A stretch of DNA of 64,000 bases, taken from contig NZ_MVHE01000002.1 of NCBI RefSeq assembly GCF_002086155.1, positions 208,236-272,235 on the forward strand. Direction: 5' to 3'. The DNA is from Mycobacterium angelicum (lineage in GTDB: Bacteria; Actinomycetota; Actinomycetes; Mycobacteriales; Mycobacteriaceae). Position numbers and translations under genes: made by a program. Each line of letters opens with the position of its first letter. Within the stretch, counting starts at the first letter, position 1. Below are positions 19,765 to 29,622 of the stretch, in pieces. The notes beneath the pieces were generated by a model, which made no database searches, had not been told where the DNA came from, and saw nothing but the letters and a program-made list of their open reading frames with translations.

Positions 19765-20997
19765 TCAATCCATCAATTCCGAAAGCGGCGCCTGCGGATC
19801 GGCCAACCGCTCGGCGTCGACGGATGCCCTCGTCCGGATCAGGGCTTTGACGTCGTCGAGCACATCCCAGATGTTCACGTTCATCCCGGCCAGCACCCGG
19901 CTATCGCCGTCGAGCCAGAAGGCAACGAACTCGCGCTTGGCGACATCACCGCGGAATACCACCCGGTCGAAGCTGGGCGCATACCCGGCATATTCCATCC
20001 CGAGGTCGTACTGGTCGGTGAAGAAGTACGGCAGTTCGCCGTATTCCCCTGGCGTGCCCAGCATCCCGGCCACCGCCACCGCTGGTTGCTTGAGCGCATT
20101 GGCCCAGTGTTCGGTACGGATCCGGGTGCCGAACAGCGGATGCCGCGCGGCAGCGATGTCGCCGACCGCATAGATATCGGGGTCGCTGGTACGCAACGAC
20201 GCGTCGACGAGTACACCGCCTTCGCCCAACGACAGGCCGGCGCGTTCGGCCAGTTCGACATTCGGCTTGGCGCCGACGGCCACCAGCACCGCATCGGCAC
20301 CGATCTGCGAGCCGTCGGCTAGCCGCAGCCCGGTCGCCTTGCCGCTCTGGGTAGAGATCTCCTCGACCTGGGCCCCCAGCCGCAAGTCCACACCGTGCTC
20401 GCGATGCAGAGTGGCGAAGATTTCGCCGACCTGCTCACCGAGCGCGGCCAGCAGCGGTTGTGGGGCGGCCTCCACGACGGTCACATTCACGCCCCGCTGA
20501 CGGGCACCGGCGGCCACCTCCAGGCCGATCCAGCCGGCGCCTACCACCGCCAGCGAAGAGCCTTCGGCCAGAACGGAATTCAGTGCCGCCGCGTCGTCAT
20601 AGTGGCGCAGGTAGTGGACACCTGACGCGTCGGATCCGGGGATCGACGGGCGGCGCGAGGCCGACCCGGTGGCCAGCAGTAGCTTGTCGTAGCGCAGCGT
20701 GCTGTCGTCGGCCAGCCCGACGGTGTGCGCCGCGGGATCCACCGACGTCGCACGCGTGCTCAATCTCAGGTCGACATCGTGGACGCGGTACCAGTCGGAG
20801 TCACGCACGGTGAAATCGGCCAGGGTCTTCTTACCGGCCAGATATTCCTTGGACAGCGGCGGGCGTTCGTAAGGCAGGTATTCCTCGTCGGCGACGAGAA
20901 CAACCTGACCGTCGAAGTTGTTGTCCCGCAGCGCTTCTACGGCTTTGGCCCCGGCAAGTCCGCCGCCGACGATGACGAATGTTGTGGAGCTACTCAT
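19765..20997 (-). CDS. Ferredoxin reductase-type FAD-dependent oxidoreductase
   Basis: A 410-residue two-dinucleotide-domain flavoprotein resembling Rv1869c. The FAD loop is VIVGGGLAGAKAVEALR, the NADH loop VVGAGWIGLEVAAGARQRG, and the second FAD motif SDPDIYAVGDIAAARHP. LPYERPPLSKEYL is diagnostic of the ferredoxin/rubredoxin/putidaredoxin reductase group. It probably supplies electrons to a ferredoxin serving P450s or oxygenases; no ferredoxin gene is adjacent. It converges on the epimerase-like gene with a 3-bp gap. Confidence 0.9.
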   Translation of the reverse strand: MSSSTTFVIVGGGLAGAKAVEALRDNNFDGQVVLVADEEYLPYERPPLSKEYLAGKKTLADFTVRDSDWYRVHDVDLRLSTRATSVDPAAHTVGLADDSTLRYDKLLLATGSASRRPSIPGSDASGVHYLRHYDDAAALNSVLAEGSSLAVVGAGWIGLEVAAGARQRGVNVTVVEAAPQPLLAALGEQVGEIFATLHREHGVDLRLGAQVEEISTQSGKATGLRLADGSQIGADAVLVAVGAKPNVELAERAGLSLGEGGVLVDASLRTSDPDIYAVGDIAAARHPLFGTRIRTEHWANALKQPAVAVAGMLGTPGEYGELPYFFTDQYDLGMEYAGYAPSFDRVVFRGDVAKREFVAFWLDGDSRVLAGMNVNIWDVLDDVKALIRTRASVDAERLADPQAPLSELMD

Positions 20998-21010
20998 AAT
21001 CCCACCCTAC

Positions 21011-21736
21011 TTACCTCACAAGTTCGCGCAATGACAACGCATTACGCACAGCGTGGCCGCCCAGGTCGTTGTTGAAGTACACCCACACATCGCGGCCTTC
21101 GCCGTCCCACCCGGTGATGCGTTCGGCCCACCACCGCAGGTCATCAGACGTGTACGAACCGGTGTACATCGTCGCCGGCTCGGGTCCGTGCATGCGCACA
21201 TACACCTGGTCGGTGGTGGCGCACGGCACACATACCAGACCTGCGCCGCTCATCACGACGTACGCGGCCCGGTGATTTTCCAGCAGCGTGTATACCGCAG
21301 GGGCGTTCCAGGACGGGTGCCGAAGCTCCACGGCTACCCGGATGGCAGCCGGTACGCCGCGCAGGAAGGAATCCAACCGGGCGTCATCGCGCTGCTGCTC
21401 GGGATGCAGCTGCACCAGCAACATCCCGTGCCGATCACCCAACAGCTGCCAGCACTGTGCGAATCGTTCGATCCACGGTTCGGGTGATGCCAGCCTTCGA
21501 TAGTGGGTGAGTCCGCGATGCGCCTTGACCGACATGGTGAACCCGTCTGGCAACTGGTTGCGCCAACCGACGAACGTCGAATCCCGGGGCCAGCGATAGA
21601 AGCTGGCGTTCAACTCGACGGTGTCGAACACCTCGATGTAGCGCAGTAGCCGGCGTGCGGCCGGCAGCCCCGGCGGGTAGAGCACGTCGGCCCAGTGGTT
21701 GTAGGACCATCCCGACGTTCCAATCCGAACTGCCAT
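21011..21736 (-). CDS. DUF72 (YecE-like) protein
   Basis: A 241-residue TIM-barrel protein of unknown function. Motifs are RIGTSGWSYNHW at the N-terminus, YIEVFDTVELNASFYRWP, VSVKAHRGLTH, VAVELRHPSWN and, near the end, VWVYFNNDLGGHAVRNAL. These match the DUF72 family from end to end. The ATG at 21736 is followed 6 bp upstream by the stop of the next gene on the same strand, suggesting one transcript. I do not recall it at this place in M. tuberculosis. Confidence 0.85.
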   Translation of the reverse strand: MAVRIGTSGWSYNHWADVLYPPGLPAARRLLRYIEVFDTVELNASFYRWPRDSTFVGWRNQLPDGFTMSVKAHRGLTHYRRLASPEPWIERFAQCWQLLGDRHGMLLVQLHPEQQRDDARLDSFLRGVPAAIRVAVELRHPSWNAPAVYTLLENHRAAYVVMSGAGLVCVPCATTDQVYVRMHGPEPATMYTGSYTSDDLRWWAERITGWDGEGRDVWVYFNNDLGGHAVRNALSLRELVR

Positions 21737-21742
21737 CGTCGC

Positions 21743-22378
21743 TCAACCGGTCAGCTGCCGGCGCACGTCGTCGTCCAGCGACGCACGCACCAGCGCGGCG
21801 GCCAGGCGAGCATTGGTCCGCGGCGCCAGGGCAGAAAGCTTGGCCGGGTCGGTCGGCAGGCCCAACTGCTTCGCCGCAGCGGTGGCCCGGCCGTCGAAAT
21901 GCGGGCGCACCCACGGCCACACGTCCTGCACCTCGCGCAGAAATATATCGGCACCGGTGTCGCCAATTCCCTTGAACTGCTTGAGGATTCGAACGGCCTG
22001 CTTCGGATCGCGGTCGCTACGCCGAGCGACTTCGCGCAGGTCTGCGCCGAACTCGTCGCGCACCGAAGCGGCGATGTCAGTGAGCCGGGTGGCCGAGCTT
22101 TCGTCGTAGCGCACGTAGTGAGCGCGGCCAAATGCATCGATCATGGTGCGGCGGTCGGATTCCAGCACGGCTTTGGGTGTGCTCAGCCCCGCCTGGAACA
22201 GCTCTCGTGCCGCACGCGTGGCGATCGCGGCGTCGATGGGTTTGCTGGCCAGCATGCACAGCGCCAACAGCTGAAACAACGGCATGGGCGTGTCTTTCAG
22301 CCGGATCCCCGCCTCAACGGCATATGTAGTACCGGCGATATCGAGCAGTCGTCGCACTTGTCGCTCGGGCTTGTCCAT
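21743..22378 (-). CDS. Helix-hairpin-helix/endonuclease III-like protein
   Basis: A 211-residue helical protein matching Rv1870c in length. QFKGIGDTGADIFLREV (about residues 145-160) resembles the helix-hairpin-helix of the HhH-GPD DNA glycosylase family. The catalytic lysine and iron-sulphur cysteines of endonuclease III are not evident. The ATG at 22378 (MDKPERQ) fits better than an upstream in-frame codon. It may bind DNA, but glycosylase activity is uncertain. Confidence 0.72.
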   Translation of the reverse strand: MDKPERQVRRLLDIAGTTYAVEAGIRLKDTPMPLFQLLALCMLASKPIDAAIATRAARELFQAGLSTPKAVLESDRRTMIDAFGRAHYVRYDESSATRLTDIAASVRDEFGADLREVARRSDRDPKQAVRILKQFKGIGDTGADIFLREVQDVWPWVRPHFDGRATAAAKQLGLPTDPAKLSALAPRTNARLAAALVRASLDDDVRRQLTG

Positions 22379-22421
22379 GAGCGCCGCGTACCCGCAGCGC
22401 CCGGTCACAAACCGGACGACC

Positions 22422-22754
22422 TCATTTGGCGGGCAGGCTGACGACGTACTTCGCGGCGCATGCCACCCACCCCTCGAGCTGCCGTTTGGTTCTCACTCCC
22501 TCGGCGGCGATGCGCAACCACCCGCGCGTTTCCCGGCCGGCCATCACCATTGGGCTGACGTGGGCCCGGCCCAGCAGCCTGTCGGTGTCCTCGGGCGGCA
22601 CCCGCACCAGAAGTCCGCCCTGGCCGCTGGCGGCCACGGCCAGGTGCCCGCCGATAAGGAACGCGAGCCCGCCGAGCATCCGCTTTTCGTCGACCCCGGT
22701 CTGCGACGCCAGCAGCTCGCGGATCCGCTCGACCAGATCGGTGTCGTAAGCCAT
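22422..22754 (-). CDS. TfoX N-terminal domain family protein
   Basis: A 110-residue protein of the TfoX/Sxy N-terminal domain family. It shows VDEKRMLGGLAFLIGGHLAVAASGQGGLLVRV. In proteobacteria TfoX regulates competence; actinobacterial single-domain versions have no known role. It lies between a nitroreductase-like gene (6 bp) and the HhH gene on the same strand. The ATG at 22754 is clear. Confidence 0.8.
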   Translation of the reverse strand: MAYDTDLVERIRELLASQTGVDEKRMLGGLAFLIGGHLAVAASGQGGLLVRVPPEDTDRLLGRAHVSPMVMAGRETRGWLRIAAEGVRTKRQLEGWVACAAKYVVSLPAK

Positions 22755-22760
22755 GCGGTG

Positions 22761-23150
22761 TCAGTCCAGATCGACGCGGATGGTGAGCAGGTCGGTGCCC
22801 ATGGTCCGGACGCCGACGCCGTTGAAGCGGGGCAGGCTGCGCAACCGCTGCCATGGATCGTCGTCGGGCAACAAGTGCGCGGTGCCGCTGCGCCAGGTGC
22901 CACCGACGCGCACGCGTACCGCCGGGTTGGCCTTGATGTTGTAGACGTAATCCGAATGGTCGCCGTGTTCGGAGACCATCCAGAACTGGTTGTCGATGAC
23001 CTTGCCGCCGACCGCGGTGCGCCGCGGTTGACCTGACTTACGCCCGGTCGTTTCCAGCAGAGTCCCCGGCAACTGCCGCCCGAGCGGATTGGCCACCAGC
23101 CGTTGGACGCGATGGACGAAAGCTCGTTTCAGGTCTCGAAGGTCGGTCAT
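22761..23150 (-). CDS. DDN-family F420-dependent nitroreductase-like protein
   Basis: A 129-residue split-barrel protein of the deazaflavin-dependent nitroreductase family. It has LLETTGRKSGQPRRTAV at about residues 30-47, WMVSEHGDHSDYVYNIKANP and VRVRVGGTW, all family hallmarks. It probably binds F420H2 in the cytosol or at the membrane; the natural substrate is unknown (DDN itself reduces quinones and activates pretomanid). The ATG at 23150 gives the usual short N-terminus. Confidence 0.85.
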   Translation of the reverse strand: MTDLRDLKRAFVHRVQRLVANPLGRQLPGTLLETTGRKSGQPRRTAVGGKVIDNQFWMVSEHGDHSDYVYNIKANPAVRVRVGGTWRSGTAHLLPDDDPWQRLRSLPRFNGVGVRTMGTDLLTIRVDLD

Positions 23151-23223
23151 ATTCCGATTCTGCCCGTCGAGCCCGACAAAGATAGACGCCGCCACGCGGT
23201 GACGGCGCCTATCCGGCTACCTG

Positions 23224-23577
23224 CTAGGTCGCGTACGGAACGAACGGACCGCCGGGCACGAAGACGCCCCAGGCTGAGACCTGCGGGTTCCAGACGACCG
23301 GGTAGGCCACCACCGAATTGGGCGGCATCCAGGTGGCGGGCAGCCCATATCCGACCGGGTCGTTGTAGTGCCCCGGCGGGGGAGCGCCACGCTGTCCGGG
23401 CGGTAGCGGAGTGCCCGGCCCATTGCAGTTGACCCCCGGGCCGCCCGTGCAAATCGGTGCGGGCGGCGGAACCGGGTCATTGGGGTCGGCTTGTGCGAAC
23501 CCGGCACCCAACGCGAGCGCTCCGGACGCCAACCCCCCGGCGATCGCGGCGCTGGCCGCGAATTTCTTCAATTTCAT
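23224..23577 (-). CDS. Small secreted proline-rich protein
   Basis: A 117-residue exported protein. The start ATG at 23577 is set by a strong AAAAGGAG ribosome-binding site. The signal peptide runs MKLKKFAASAAIAGGL to about GAGFAQA. The mature part is short and rich in Pro/Gly (PNDPVPPPAP) with two cysteines in CTGGPGVNC. Similar small secreted proteins are common in mycobacteria; no function is known. The C-terminus is Val-Pro rich, with a repeated FVPGGPFVP pattern. Confidence 0.8.
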   Translation of the reverse strand: MKLKKFAASAAIAGGLASGALALGAGFAQADPNDPVPPPAPICTGGPGVNCNGPGTPLPPGQRGAPPPGHYNDPVGYGLPATWMPPNSVVAYPVVWNPQVSAWGVFVPGGPFVPYAT

Positions 23578-23755
23578 GGTGAACTCCTTTTCGAGCAGCG
23601 TGGCTGTTCGTACGGAAAACCCCCCGATCACCCCGGTTACCCCGGCGGCGAAAGCCAAAACACGGCTACGTCAACTCAGCTGTTGATCGCTTGAAAAAGC
23701 CTAACGCAATTGGAGCGATCGCTCCGCGGCGTTATGGGCCTGTATGGCAGTCCTG

Positions 23756-26071
23756 TCAGGCGGCCGCGGTTGCCGTGACAGCCACAGGTTCGAGCGCCTG
23801 CGCGACGATCTCGGCGACGTCGGTCATCGGCTTCACCGTGAGCGTGTCGAGCACTTCGGCGGGCACGTCATCCAGATCCGGCTCGTTGCGCGCCGGAATG
23901 AAAACCGTTGACAATCCAGCACGTTGGGCGGCCAGCAGCTTTTGCTTCACGCCGCCGATCGGCAATACCCGGCCATTCAGCGTGACCTCGCCAGTCATGC
24001 CGACATCGGAGCGAACCTGGCGTCCGGTCGCCATCGAGACCAGGGCGGTCACCATTGTGACACCGGCCGACGGGCCGTCCTTGGGAACGGCTCCCGCGGG
24101 CACGTGCACGTGGATGCGCCGGTCCAGCACCGTCGGGTCGACACCGAGTTCGGCTGCGTGCGAACGCACATAGGACAGCGCGATCTGCGCCGACTCCTTC
24201 ATCACCTCACCGAGTTGGCCGGTCAGTTGCAAGCCGGCTTCGCCGTCGGTAGCACCGGCTTCGATGTAGAGCACGTCGCCACCTAGGCCGGTGACGGCAA
24301 GACCGGTGGCCACGCCGGGCACCGCGGTGCGTTCGGCGGACTCCGGGGTGAACCGCGGACGACCCAAGTAGCCAACAAGATCGGGCTCGTCGATCGTGAT
24401 CGACGAATCTGCGATCTTGGTGGTCACCTTGCGCAGCGCCTTGGCCAGCAATCGCTCGAACTGTCGCACGCCCGGTTCGCGGGTGTAGTCGGCGGCGATC
24501 TTGCGCAGCGCCGCGTCGGTGACCGTGACCTCGTCCTCGGTCAGCGCAGCCCGTTCCCGCTGCCGGGGCAGCAGGTAGTCGCGGGCGATGGCAACCTTGT
24601 CGTCCTCGGTGTAGCCGTCGATCTGGACCAGCTCCATGCGGTCCAGCAACGCCGACGGGATGTTCTCGATCACGTTGGCCGTGGCCAGAAACACCACATC
24701 GGACAGGTCCAGGTCCAGATCCAGGTAGTGGTCGCGGAAGGTGTGGTTCTGCGCGGGGTCGAGCACCTCAAGCAGCGCCGCGCTCGGGTCCCCGCGGTAG
24801 TCCGAACCGACCTTGTCGATTTCATCAAGCAGCACAACGGGATTCATCGACCCCGCTTCACCGATCGCGCGCACGATGCGGCCCGGCAGCGCGCCGACGT
24901 AGGTGCGCCGGTGTCCGCGGACCTCGGCCTCGTCGCGCACACCGCCCAGCGCGACGCGCACGAACTTGCGGCCCAGTGCCCTGGCCACGCTCTCACCCAA
25001 TGACGTCTTGCCGACGCCGGGCGGACCGGCCAGGACCATGACGGCCCCGGAGCCGCGGCCGCCGACAACCTGAAGCCCGCGCTGAGCGCGGCGGGTGCGT
25101 ACCGCCAGGTATTCGACGATGCGGTCCTTGACTTCGTCCAGCCCGTGGTGGTCGGCATCCAGAATTGCCCGCGCCGCGGTCAGGTCCGTCGAATCCTCGG
25201 TCCGCTCGTTCCAGGGCAGGTCGAGCACGGTATCCAACCAGGTACGAATCCAGCCGCTTTCCGGGCTTTGGTCGCTGGCCCGTTCCAGCTTGCCGACCTC
25301 GCGCAGCGCGGCCTCGCGGACTTTCTCGGGCAATTCGGCGGCCTCGACACGGGCCCGGTAGTCGTCAGAACCGTCGGGCTCACCCTCGCCCAGTTCCTTG
25401 CGGATGGCGGCCAGTTGTTGACGCAGCAGGAATTCCTTCTGCGTCTTCTCCATGCCTTCGCGCACGTCCTCGGCGATCTTGTCGTTGACCTCGACTTCGG
25501 CCAGATGCTCGCTGGTCCAGTCGATCAGCACCCGCAGCCGCTCGGCAACGTCATCGGTCTCCAGCAGTTGGCGCTTCTGCACATCGGACAGGTAGGAGGC
25601 ATACCCCGATGTGTCCGCCAGCGCCGACGGGTCGGTCAACTGGTTGACGTAGTCGATGATCTGCCACGCCTCACGCCGCTGCAGCATCACCAGCAGCAAC
25701 TTCTTGTATTCGGCTGCCAGCGACTTGATTTCATCGGTCACCTCGGCCGCGGGGATTTCGGTCACCTCGACCCACAGCGCCGGACCCGGGCCCGTCGCGC
25801 CCGCACCGATCTGCACCCGCCGCTCACCGCGAACCACAGCGGCGCTGCCGCCGCCGGCGATGCGGCCGACCTGCAAGATTTTCGCCACCACCCCGTGGGT
25901 GGGGTAGCGGTCCGCAAGCCGCGGAGCGATCAGCAACTGGCGTGACTCGCTGGCCTGAGCGGCGTCGACCGCAGCGCGGGCGGCGTCGTCGAGCTCGATG
26001 GGCACCACCATTTCAGGCAGCACGATCGTGTCGGTCGCGAACAACACCGGCAATGACATGGCTTGAGCCAT
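23756..26071 (-). CDS. lon: ATP-dependent protease La (Lon)
   Basis: A 771-residue AAA+ serine protease. The N-terminal substrate domain starts SLPVLFATDTIVLPEMVVPIEL. ATPase motifs are GPPGVGKTS (Walker A), VVLLDEIDKVG (Walker B) and the sensor ATANVIENIP. The protease domain has the catalytic serine in PKDGPSAGVTMVTA and lysine in GGVKQKLLAA. The ATG at 26071 follows GGGAGGATTG, a strong ribosome-binding site. Lon degrades damaged and short-lived regulatory proteins. M. tuberculosis lacks lon, so its presence separates this strain from that complex. Two palindromes lie upstream. Confidence 0.96.
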   Translation of the reverse strand: MAQAMSLPVLFATDTIVLPEMVVPIELDDAARAAVDAAQASESRQLLIAPRLADRYPTHGVVAKILQVGRIAGGGSAAVVRGERRVQIGAGATGPGPALWVEVTEIPAAEVTDEIKSLAAEYKKLLLVMLQRREAWQIIDYVNQLTDPSALADTSGYASYLSDVQKRQLLETDDVAERLRVLIDWTSEHLAEVEVNDKIAEDVREGMEKTQKEFLLRQQLAAIRKELGEGEPDGSDDYRARVEAAELPEKVREAALREVGKLERASDQSPESGWIRTWLDTVLDLPWNERTEDSTDLTAARAILDADHHGLDEVKDRIVEYLAVRTRRAQRGLQVVGGRGSGAVMVLAGPPGVGKTSLGESVARALGRKFVRVALGGVRDEAEVRGHRRTYVGALPGRIVRAIGEAGSMNPVVLLDEIDKVGSDYRGDPSAALLEVLDPAQNHTFRDHYLDLDLDLSDVVFLATANVIENIPSALLDRMELVQIDGYTEDDKVAIARDYLLPRQRERAALTEDEVTVTDAALRKIAADYTREPGVRQFERLLAKALRKVTTKIADSSITIDEPDLVGYLGRPRFTPESAERTAVPGVATGLAVTGLGGDVLYIEAGATDGEAGLQLTGQLGEVMKESAQIALSYVRSHAAELGVDPTVLDRRIHVHVPAGAVPKDGPSAGVTMVTALVSMATGRQVRSDVGMTGEVTLNGRVLPIGGVKQKLLAAQRAGLSTVFIPARNEPDLDDVPAEVLDTLTVKPMTDVAEIVAQALEPVAVTATAAA

Positions 26072-26158
26072 CAATCCTCCCAAAGTTAAGTCTGCTGCGC
26101 TCAACCCAGGGCAGGGTCGGTTTGTTCCCGCTCGGTTGCCGCTATGCCCTCGGCGAAC

Positions 26159-26204
26159 GTGACGCTGTCGTCACACTCGGCGCCGAACGTGACGCAGCCG
26201 TCAC
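26159..26204. promoter_or_regulatory. Twin palindrome GTGACG-N4-CGTCAC upstream of lon
   Basis: Two perfect 6-bp inverted repeats, GTGACG CTGT CGTCAC (26159-26174) and GTGACG CAGC CGTCAC (26189-26204), each follow the sequence CGAACG or GCGAAC. Their centres are 30 bp apart, close to three helical turns, and they lie 88-133 bp upstream of the lon start. The layout fits a paired operator for a dimeric regulator, but it could equally be a mobile intergenic palindrome. They do not resemble the HspR (HAIR) motif. Confidence 0.5.
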
Positions 26205-26365
26205 AGTCGCGGGACCTGGAGAGCGATGAACGCAACCGGCGTCGCGACCGTCTTACTGAACGACGGAAAGCGAAAGGAGCTAACAGAGATGCAGCTCTAC
26301 CGCATGACTCACCCGCTGAGGCTGGCCAAGGGATCCCGCCCGACTGGGATGCTGCGGCGCGCGCC

Positions 26366-26644
26366 GTGAACGCGATGAACCCGGCCCGCAGTTGCGCCGG
26401 ACTGTACGCAATCCGGACCTCCTACGACGCGGCCGCGGTGATGGGCGCCGACCTGATGCTGCGGCTGGATGAGGTGATCGGCCACGCCCTGAACGCCCAC
26501 GCGATAGCTGCCGAGAACGCCCCGATAGGCCGGTTAGTGGAGGTCAGCGGTCACGCCGTCGGTGCGTGGCGTGCGCTGGCCGGCCTGAACGACGCGAGCC
26601 ACGCGCCTGAAGACCGCGCGCTCACTCCTGCTGTAGCGGCGTGA
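26366..26644 (+). CDS. Small hypothetical protein
   Basis: About 92 residues from a GTG at 26366 (or the ATG at 26375). The frame has strong G/C third positions from there to the stop, which supports coding. The product is Ala-rich and mostly helical ([24 protein letters not shown]), without a recognised motif. The open frame reaches further left, but that part crosses the palindromes and is doubtful. Its end overlaps the end of lldD2 by 23 bp, tail to tail. No function assigned. Confidence 0.45.
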   Translation: MNAMNPARSCAGLYAIRTSYDAAAVMGADLMLRLDEVIGHALNAHAIAAENAPIGRLVEVSGHAVGAWRALAGLNDASHAPEDRALTPAVAA

Positions 26645-27863
26645 GCCGGCGCAATTGCGTCACATGCTTGGGCGAAAGCTCCTCCAGACAGGTCACCCCG
26701 AGCAGGGCCATGGTCCGGATGACGCCGCTCTCCAGGATGTCAATGGCACGCTTGACGCCCGCTTCGCCGCCGGCCATCAGCCCGTACAGATAGGCCCGCC
26801 CGACCAGCGTGCAGCGTGCTCCCAGCGCGATCGCCGCGACGATGTCGGCGCCCGACATGATCCCGGTGTCGAGCAGAATCTCGGTGTCGCGGCCCAGTTC
26901 CCGGGCAACCGTCGGCAGCAGGTGGAAAGGCACCGGAGCCCGATCCAATTGGCGGCCACCGTGATTGGACAACACGATCCCATCGACACCGCGGTCGACC
27001 ACGGCGCGCGCGTCGTCGAGTGTCTGAATGCCCTTGACGACGAGCTTGCCCGGCCAGCGCGACTTGATCCAGGCCAGATCGTCGAAGGTGACGCCGGGAT
27101 CGAACATGGTGTCCAAGTACTCACCGACGGTGCCCGACCAGCGATCCAGCGAAGCGAACGACAGCGGCTCGGTGGTCAGCAGATCGAACCACCACCGCGG
27201 GCGCGGCAGCGCGTCGAGCACAGTGCGCAGGGTGAGCGCCGGCGGGATCGACATCCCGTTGCGGACATCGCGCAACCGCGACCCGGCAACCGGAACGTCC
27301 ACGGTTACCAGCATGGTGTCGAATCCGGCATCGGCCGCGCGCTGCACCAATGCCATCGAACGGTCCCGGTCCCGCCACATGTAGAGCTGAAACCACTTGC
27401 GGCCCTGCGGAACAGCAGTGACGACGTCTTCGATCGAACAGGTGCCGAGGGTGGACAGCGAGAACGGAATCCCGGCCGCGGCGGCGGCGCGGGCGCCGGC
27501 GATCTCTCCCTCGGTATGCATCAAGCGGGTGAATCCCGTCGGCGCGACCGCGAACGGCAACACGACCGGCTGGCCGAGCACATTCCACCCCGCACACACA
27601 TTTGTGACGTCACGCAGGATCGTCGGATGAAACTCGATGTCGCGGAAGGATTGTCGGGCCCGCTGCAGGGACAGTTCGTACTCTGCGGCGCCGTCGGTGT
27701 AGTCGAAGGCCGCCTTGGGGGTGCGGCGTTTGGCGATGCGCCGCAGATCCTCGATGGTCAGCGCGGCATCCAGGCGGCGTTTGACGCGATCGAACTCCGG
27801 CCGCTTGAACCCGATCAGCGGCGCGAGATCACCGATTCTGGGCACGCGCCGTTCAATCGTCAC
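26622..27863 (-). CDS. lldD2: L-lactate dehydrogenase (FMN-dependent, quinone-type)
   Basis: A 413-residue FMN alpha-hydroxy acid dehydrogenase, almost the same length as M. tuberculosis LldD2 (Rv1872c). It has [11 protein letters not shown] near the N-terminus, [36 protein letters not shown], the lysine strand [12 protein letters not shown] and the catalytic histidine in [12 protein letters not shown]. It oxidises L-lactate to pyruvate and passes electrons to the respiratory chain. The GTG at 27863 is chosen by length. It is divergent from the DUF1810 gene with 33 bp between. Confidence 0.94.
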   Translation of the reverse strand: MTIERRVPRIGDLAPLIGFKRPEFDRVKRRLDAALTIEDLRRIAKRRTPKAAFDYTDGAAEYELSLQRARQSFRDIEFHPTILRDVTNVCAGWNVLGQPVVLPFAVAPTGFTRLMHTEGEIAGARAAAAAGIPFSLSTLGTCSIEDVVTAVPQGRKWFQLYMWRDRDRSMALVQRAADAGFDTMLVTVDVPVAGSRLRDVRNGMSIPPALTLRTVLDALPRPRWWFDLLTTEPLSFASLDRWSGTVGEYLDTMFDPGVTFDDLAWIKSRWPGKLVVKGIQTLDDARAVVDRGVDGIVLSNHGGRQLDRAPVPFHLLPTVARELGRDTEILLDTGIMSGADIVAAIALGARCTLVGRAYLYGLMAGGEAGVKRAIDILESGVIRTMALLGVTCLEELSPKHVTQLRRLTPLQQE

Positions 27864-27896
27864 CAATTCATCTAACCAGTGTGCGAATGTGGTCCC

Positions 27897-28334
27897 ATGA
27901 CCTCGGCAACCGACCCCTTCCGACTGCGCCGCTTCGTCGACGCGCAGGCGCCGGTCTATCGCACCGTGGTCGACGAGTTGCGCGCCGGACGCAAGCGCAG
28001 TCACTGGATGTGGTTCGTCTTCCCGCAGCTGCGCGGGCTGGGCAGCAGCCCAATGGCGGCCCAATATGGCATTTCGTCCCTGGATGAGGCCCGCGCCTAC
28101 CTTGCCCATGAGGCGTTGGGGCCGCGATTGCACGAGTGCGCCCAGTTGGTCAACCAGGTGCATGGCCGCTCGATCGACGAGATCTTCGGCGCACCTGACG
28201 ATCTGAAGCTGTGCTCGTCGATGACACTGTTCGCCCGGGCCACCGACGACAACGAGGATTTCGTCGCGGTGCTGAACAAGTACTACGGGGGCGGCGAGGA
28301 CCGCCGAACCGTGGCCCGACTGGCCATCAAATAG
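27897..28334 (+). CDS. DUF1810 family protein
   Basis: A 145-residue helical protein, equal in length to Rv1873. Family motifs are [39 protein letters not shown] and [16 protein letters not shown]. The family's function is unknown. The ATG at 27897 gives [10 protein letters not shown]. Its stop overlaps the 3' end of the GH13 gene by 8 bp, tail to tail. Confidence 0.85.
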   Translation: MTSATDPFRLRRFVDAQAPVYRTVVDELRAGRKRSHWMWFVFPQLRGLGSSPMAAQYGISSLDEARAYLAHEALGPRLHECAQLVNQVHGRSIDEIFGAPDDLKLCSSMTLFARATDDNEDFVAVLNKYYGGGEDRRTVARLAIK

Positions 28335-29574
28335 GTCGCAGGATCCGCCAGCCATGTGGTTCGACGACCACCGAGTCGACGACCACCTGCGGCGGGGCCG
28401 ATGATCCCGCCACCACCTCGACGCGCGCCGTGTCGAAGCGCAGCGGTTCATCGTCGATATTGAGTGCCACCAGCAGCGCGTCATCGCCGCAACTGGTTCG
28501 GTAGACGTAGTGCCGATTTTCCAGCCGCACCGCGACGGTCGATGCTTCGTGCAACCAGGGGTGACGGCGACGCAGCCCGATCAGATACTGGTGCAACTCC
28601 CACACCTGAGCGCCGGTTTCATCCAATGGCACCGGGGGAGAGGCGAATTCGGGACGCACCGCGTCATCGCCGCCGTACCGCTCTTCTTTGACGCCACGAA
28701 AGCCGAACTCGTCGCCGGCGTAGATGCTGGGCACCCCGCCGACCGTCAGTAGCAGCACCAGCGCGTGGGGCAGATGGTCGGGCCGCTGCAGCCGGCTCGC
28801 GATCCGGGTGACGTCATGGTTGCCGATGAAGGTCAGCGGCACAAAGCTGCCCAGGAATTCGTTGTGGCGTTGCAGCGCCCAGTCCAGCTCGAAGAAGTTG
28901 CCGTCGTTGAGGCTGCTCCAGATCGCCTTCCACAGCTCATACTGGGTGGCCGAGTCGAACCCGGCCGCATCGACCACGGCCGCGTAGTCGCCGTGGATGA
29001 GCTCACCGACGATCCACGCATCCGGATTCCGCTCGCGCACCCTGGGCAACACGGCAGACCAGAATCGTTGCGGCACAATGTAAGCCGCGTCCAACCGCCA
29101 GCCATCGGCACCGCGCTGCAGCCAGTGCGCCATGACGTCGACGACGTAGTCGACGACCTCGGGATTGTCATGGTTCAGGGTACGCAGCTCGGAGTGGCCT
29201 TCGAATGTGTCGCCGCTAAACCAGGCGGCCGGACACGCAAACTCCACGCCGACGTGATTGAACACGCCGTCGAGCATGACCCGCAGCCCCCGGCGGTGCG
29301 CCTGGCTCACGAACTCGTCGAAATCGTTGTCGTCACCGAGCCGCGGATCGATGCGGTAGTGGTCGGTGGTGTCGTAACCGTGTGTGTGCGAGGCGAAGAT
29401 CGGCCCCAGCGCAATCCCCGAAGCACCCAGCGCGATGGCGTGGTCCAGCCAGTCGACGAGGCGCCGCAGCCGGTGTTCGCCCGGACCGGGCGGGTGATCG
29501 GCGGGAAAGGCCCCGACGAAGCCGAGGGGATAGACCTGCCACCAGATCACGTGCGCAACCCATGATCGACTCAA
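28327..29574 (-). CDS. Alpha-amylase family (GH13) glycosidase or transglycosidase
   Basis: A 415-residue (beta/alpha)8 enzyme. The four conserved GH13 regions are present: [15 protein letters not shown] (nucleophile Asp), VGELIHGDY (acid/base Glu) and FIGNHDVTR (transition-state Asp). A short C-terminal beta domain follows. It has no signal peptide, so it acts on cytosolic maltodextrin, trehalose-type or glycosyl substrates. The start at 29574 ([19 protein letters not shown]) is typical. It has no neighbouring trehalose or glycogen genes, so the substrate cannot be inferred. Confidence 0.88.
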   Translation of the reverse strand: MSRSWVAHVIWWQVYPLGFVGAFPADHPPGPGEHRLRRLVDWLDHAIALGASGIALGPIFASHTHGYDTTDHYRIDPRLGDDNDFDEFVSQAHRRGLRVMLDGVFNHVGVEFACPAAWFSGDTFEGHSELRTLNHDNPEVVDYVVDVMAHWLQRGADGWRLDAAYIVPQRFWSAVLPRVRERNPDAWIVGELIHGDYAAVVDAAGFDSATQYELWKAIWSSLNDGNFFELDWALQRHNEFLGSFVPLTFIGNHDVTRIASRLQRPDHLPHALVLLLTVGGVPSIYAGDEFGFRGVKEERYGGDDAVRPEFASPPVPLDETGAQVWELHQYLIGLRRRHPWLHEASTVAVRLENRHYVYRTSCGDDALLVALNIDDEPLRFDTARVEVVAGSSAPPQVVVDSVVVEPHGWRILRPI

Positions 29575-29622
29575 CCGCCGCGCACCTCCGGTGAATGTAA
29601 GTTCATGCCTTATGGAGCCCCT

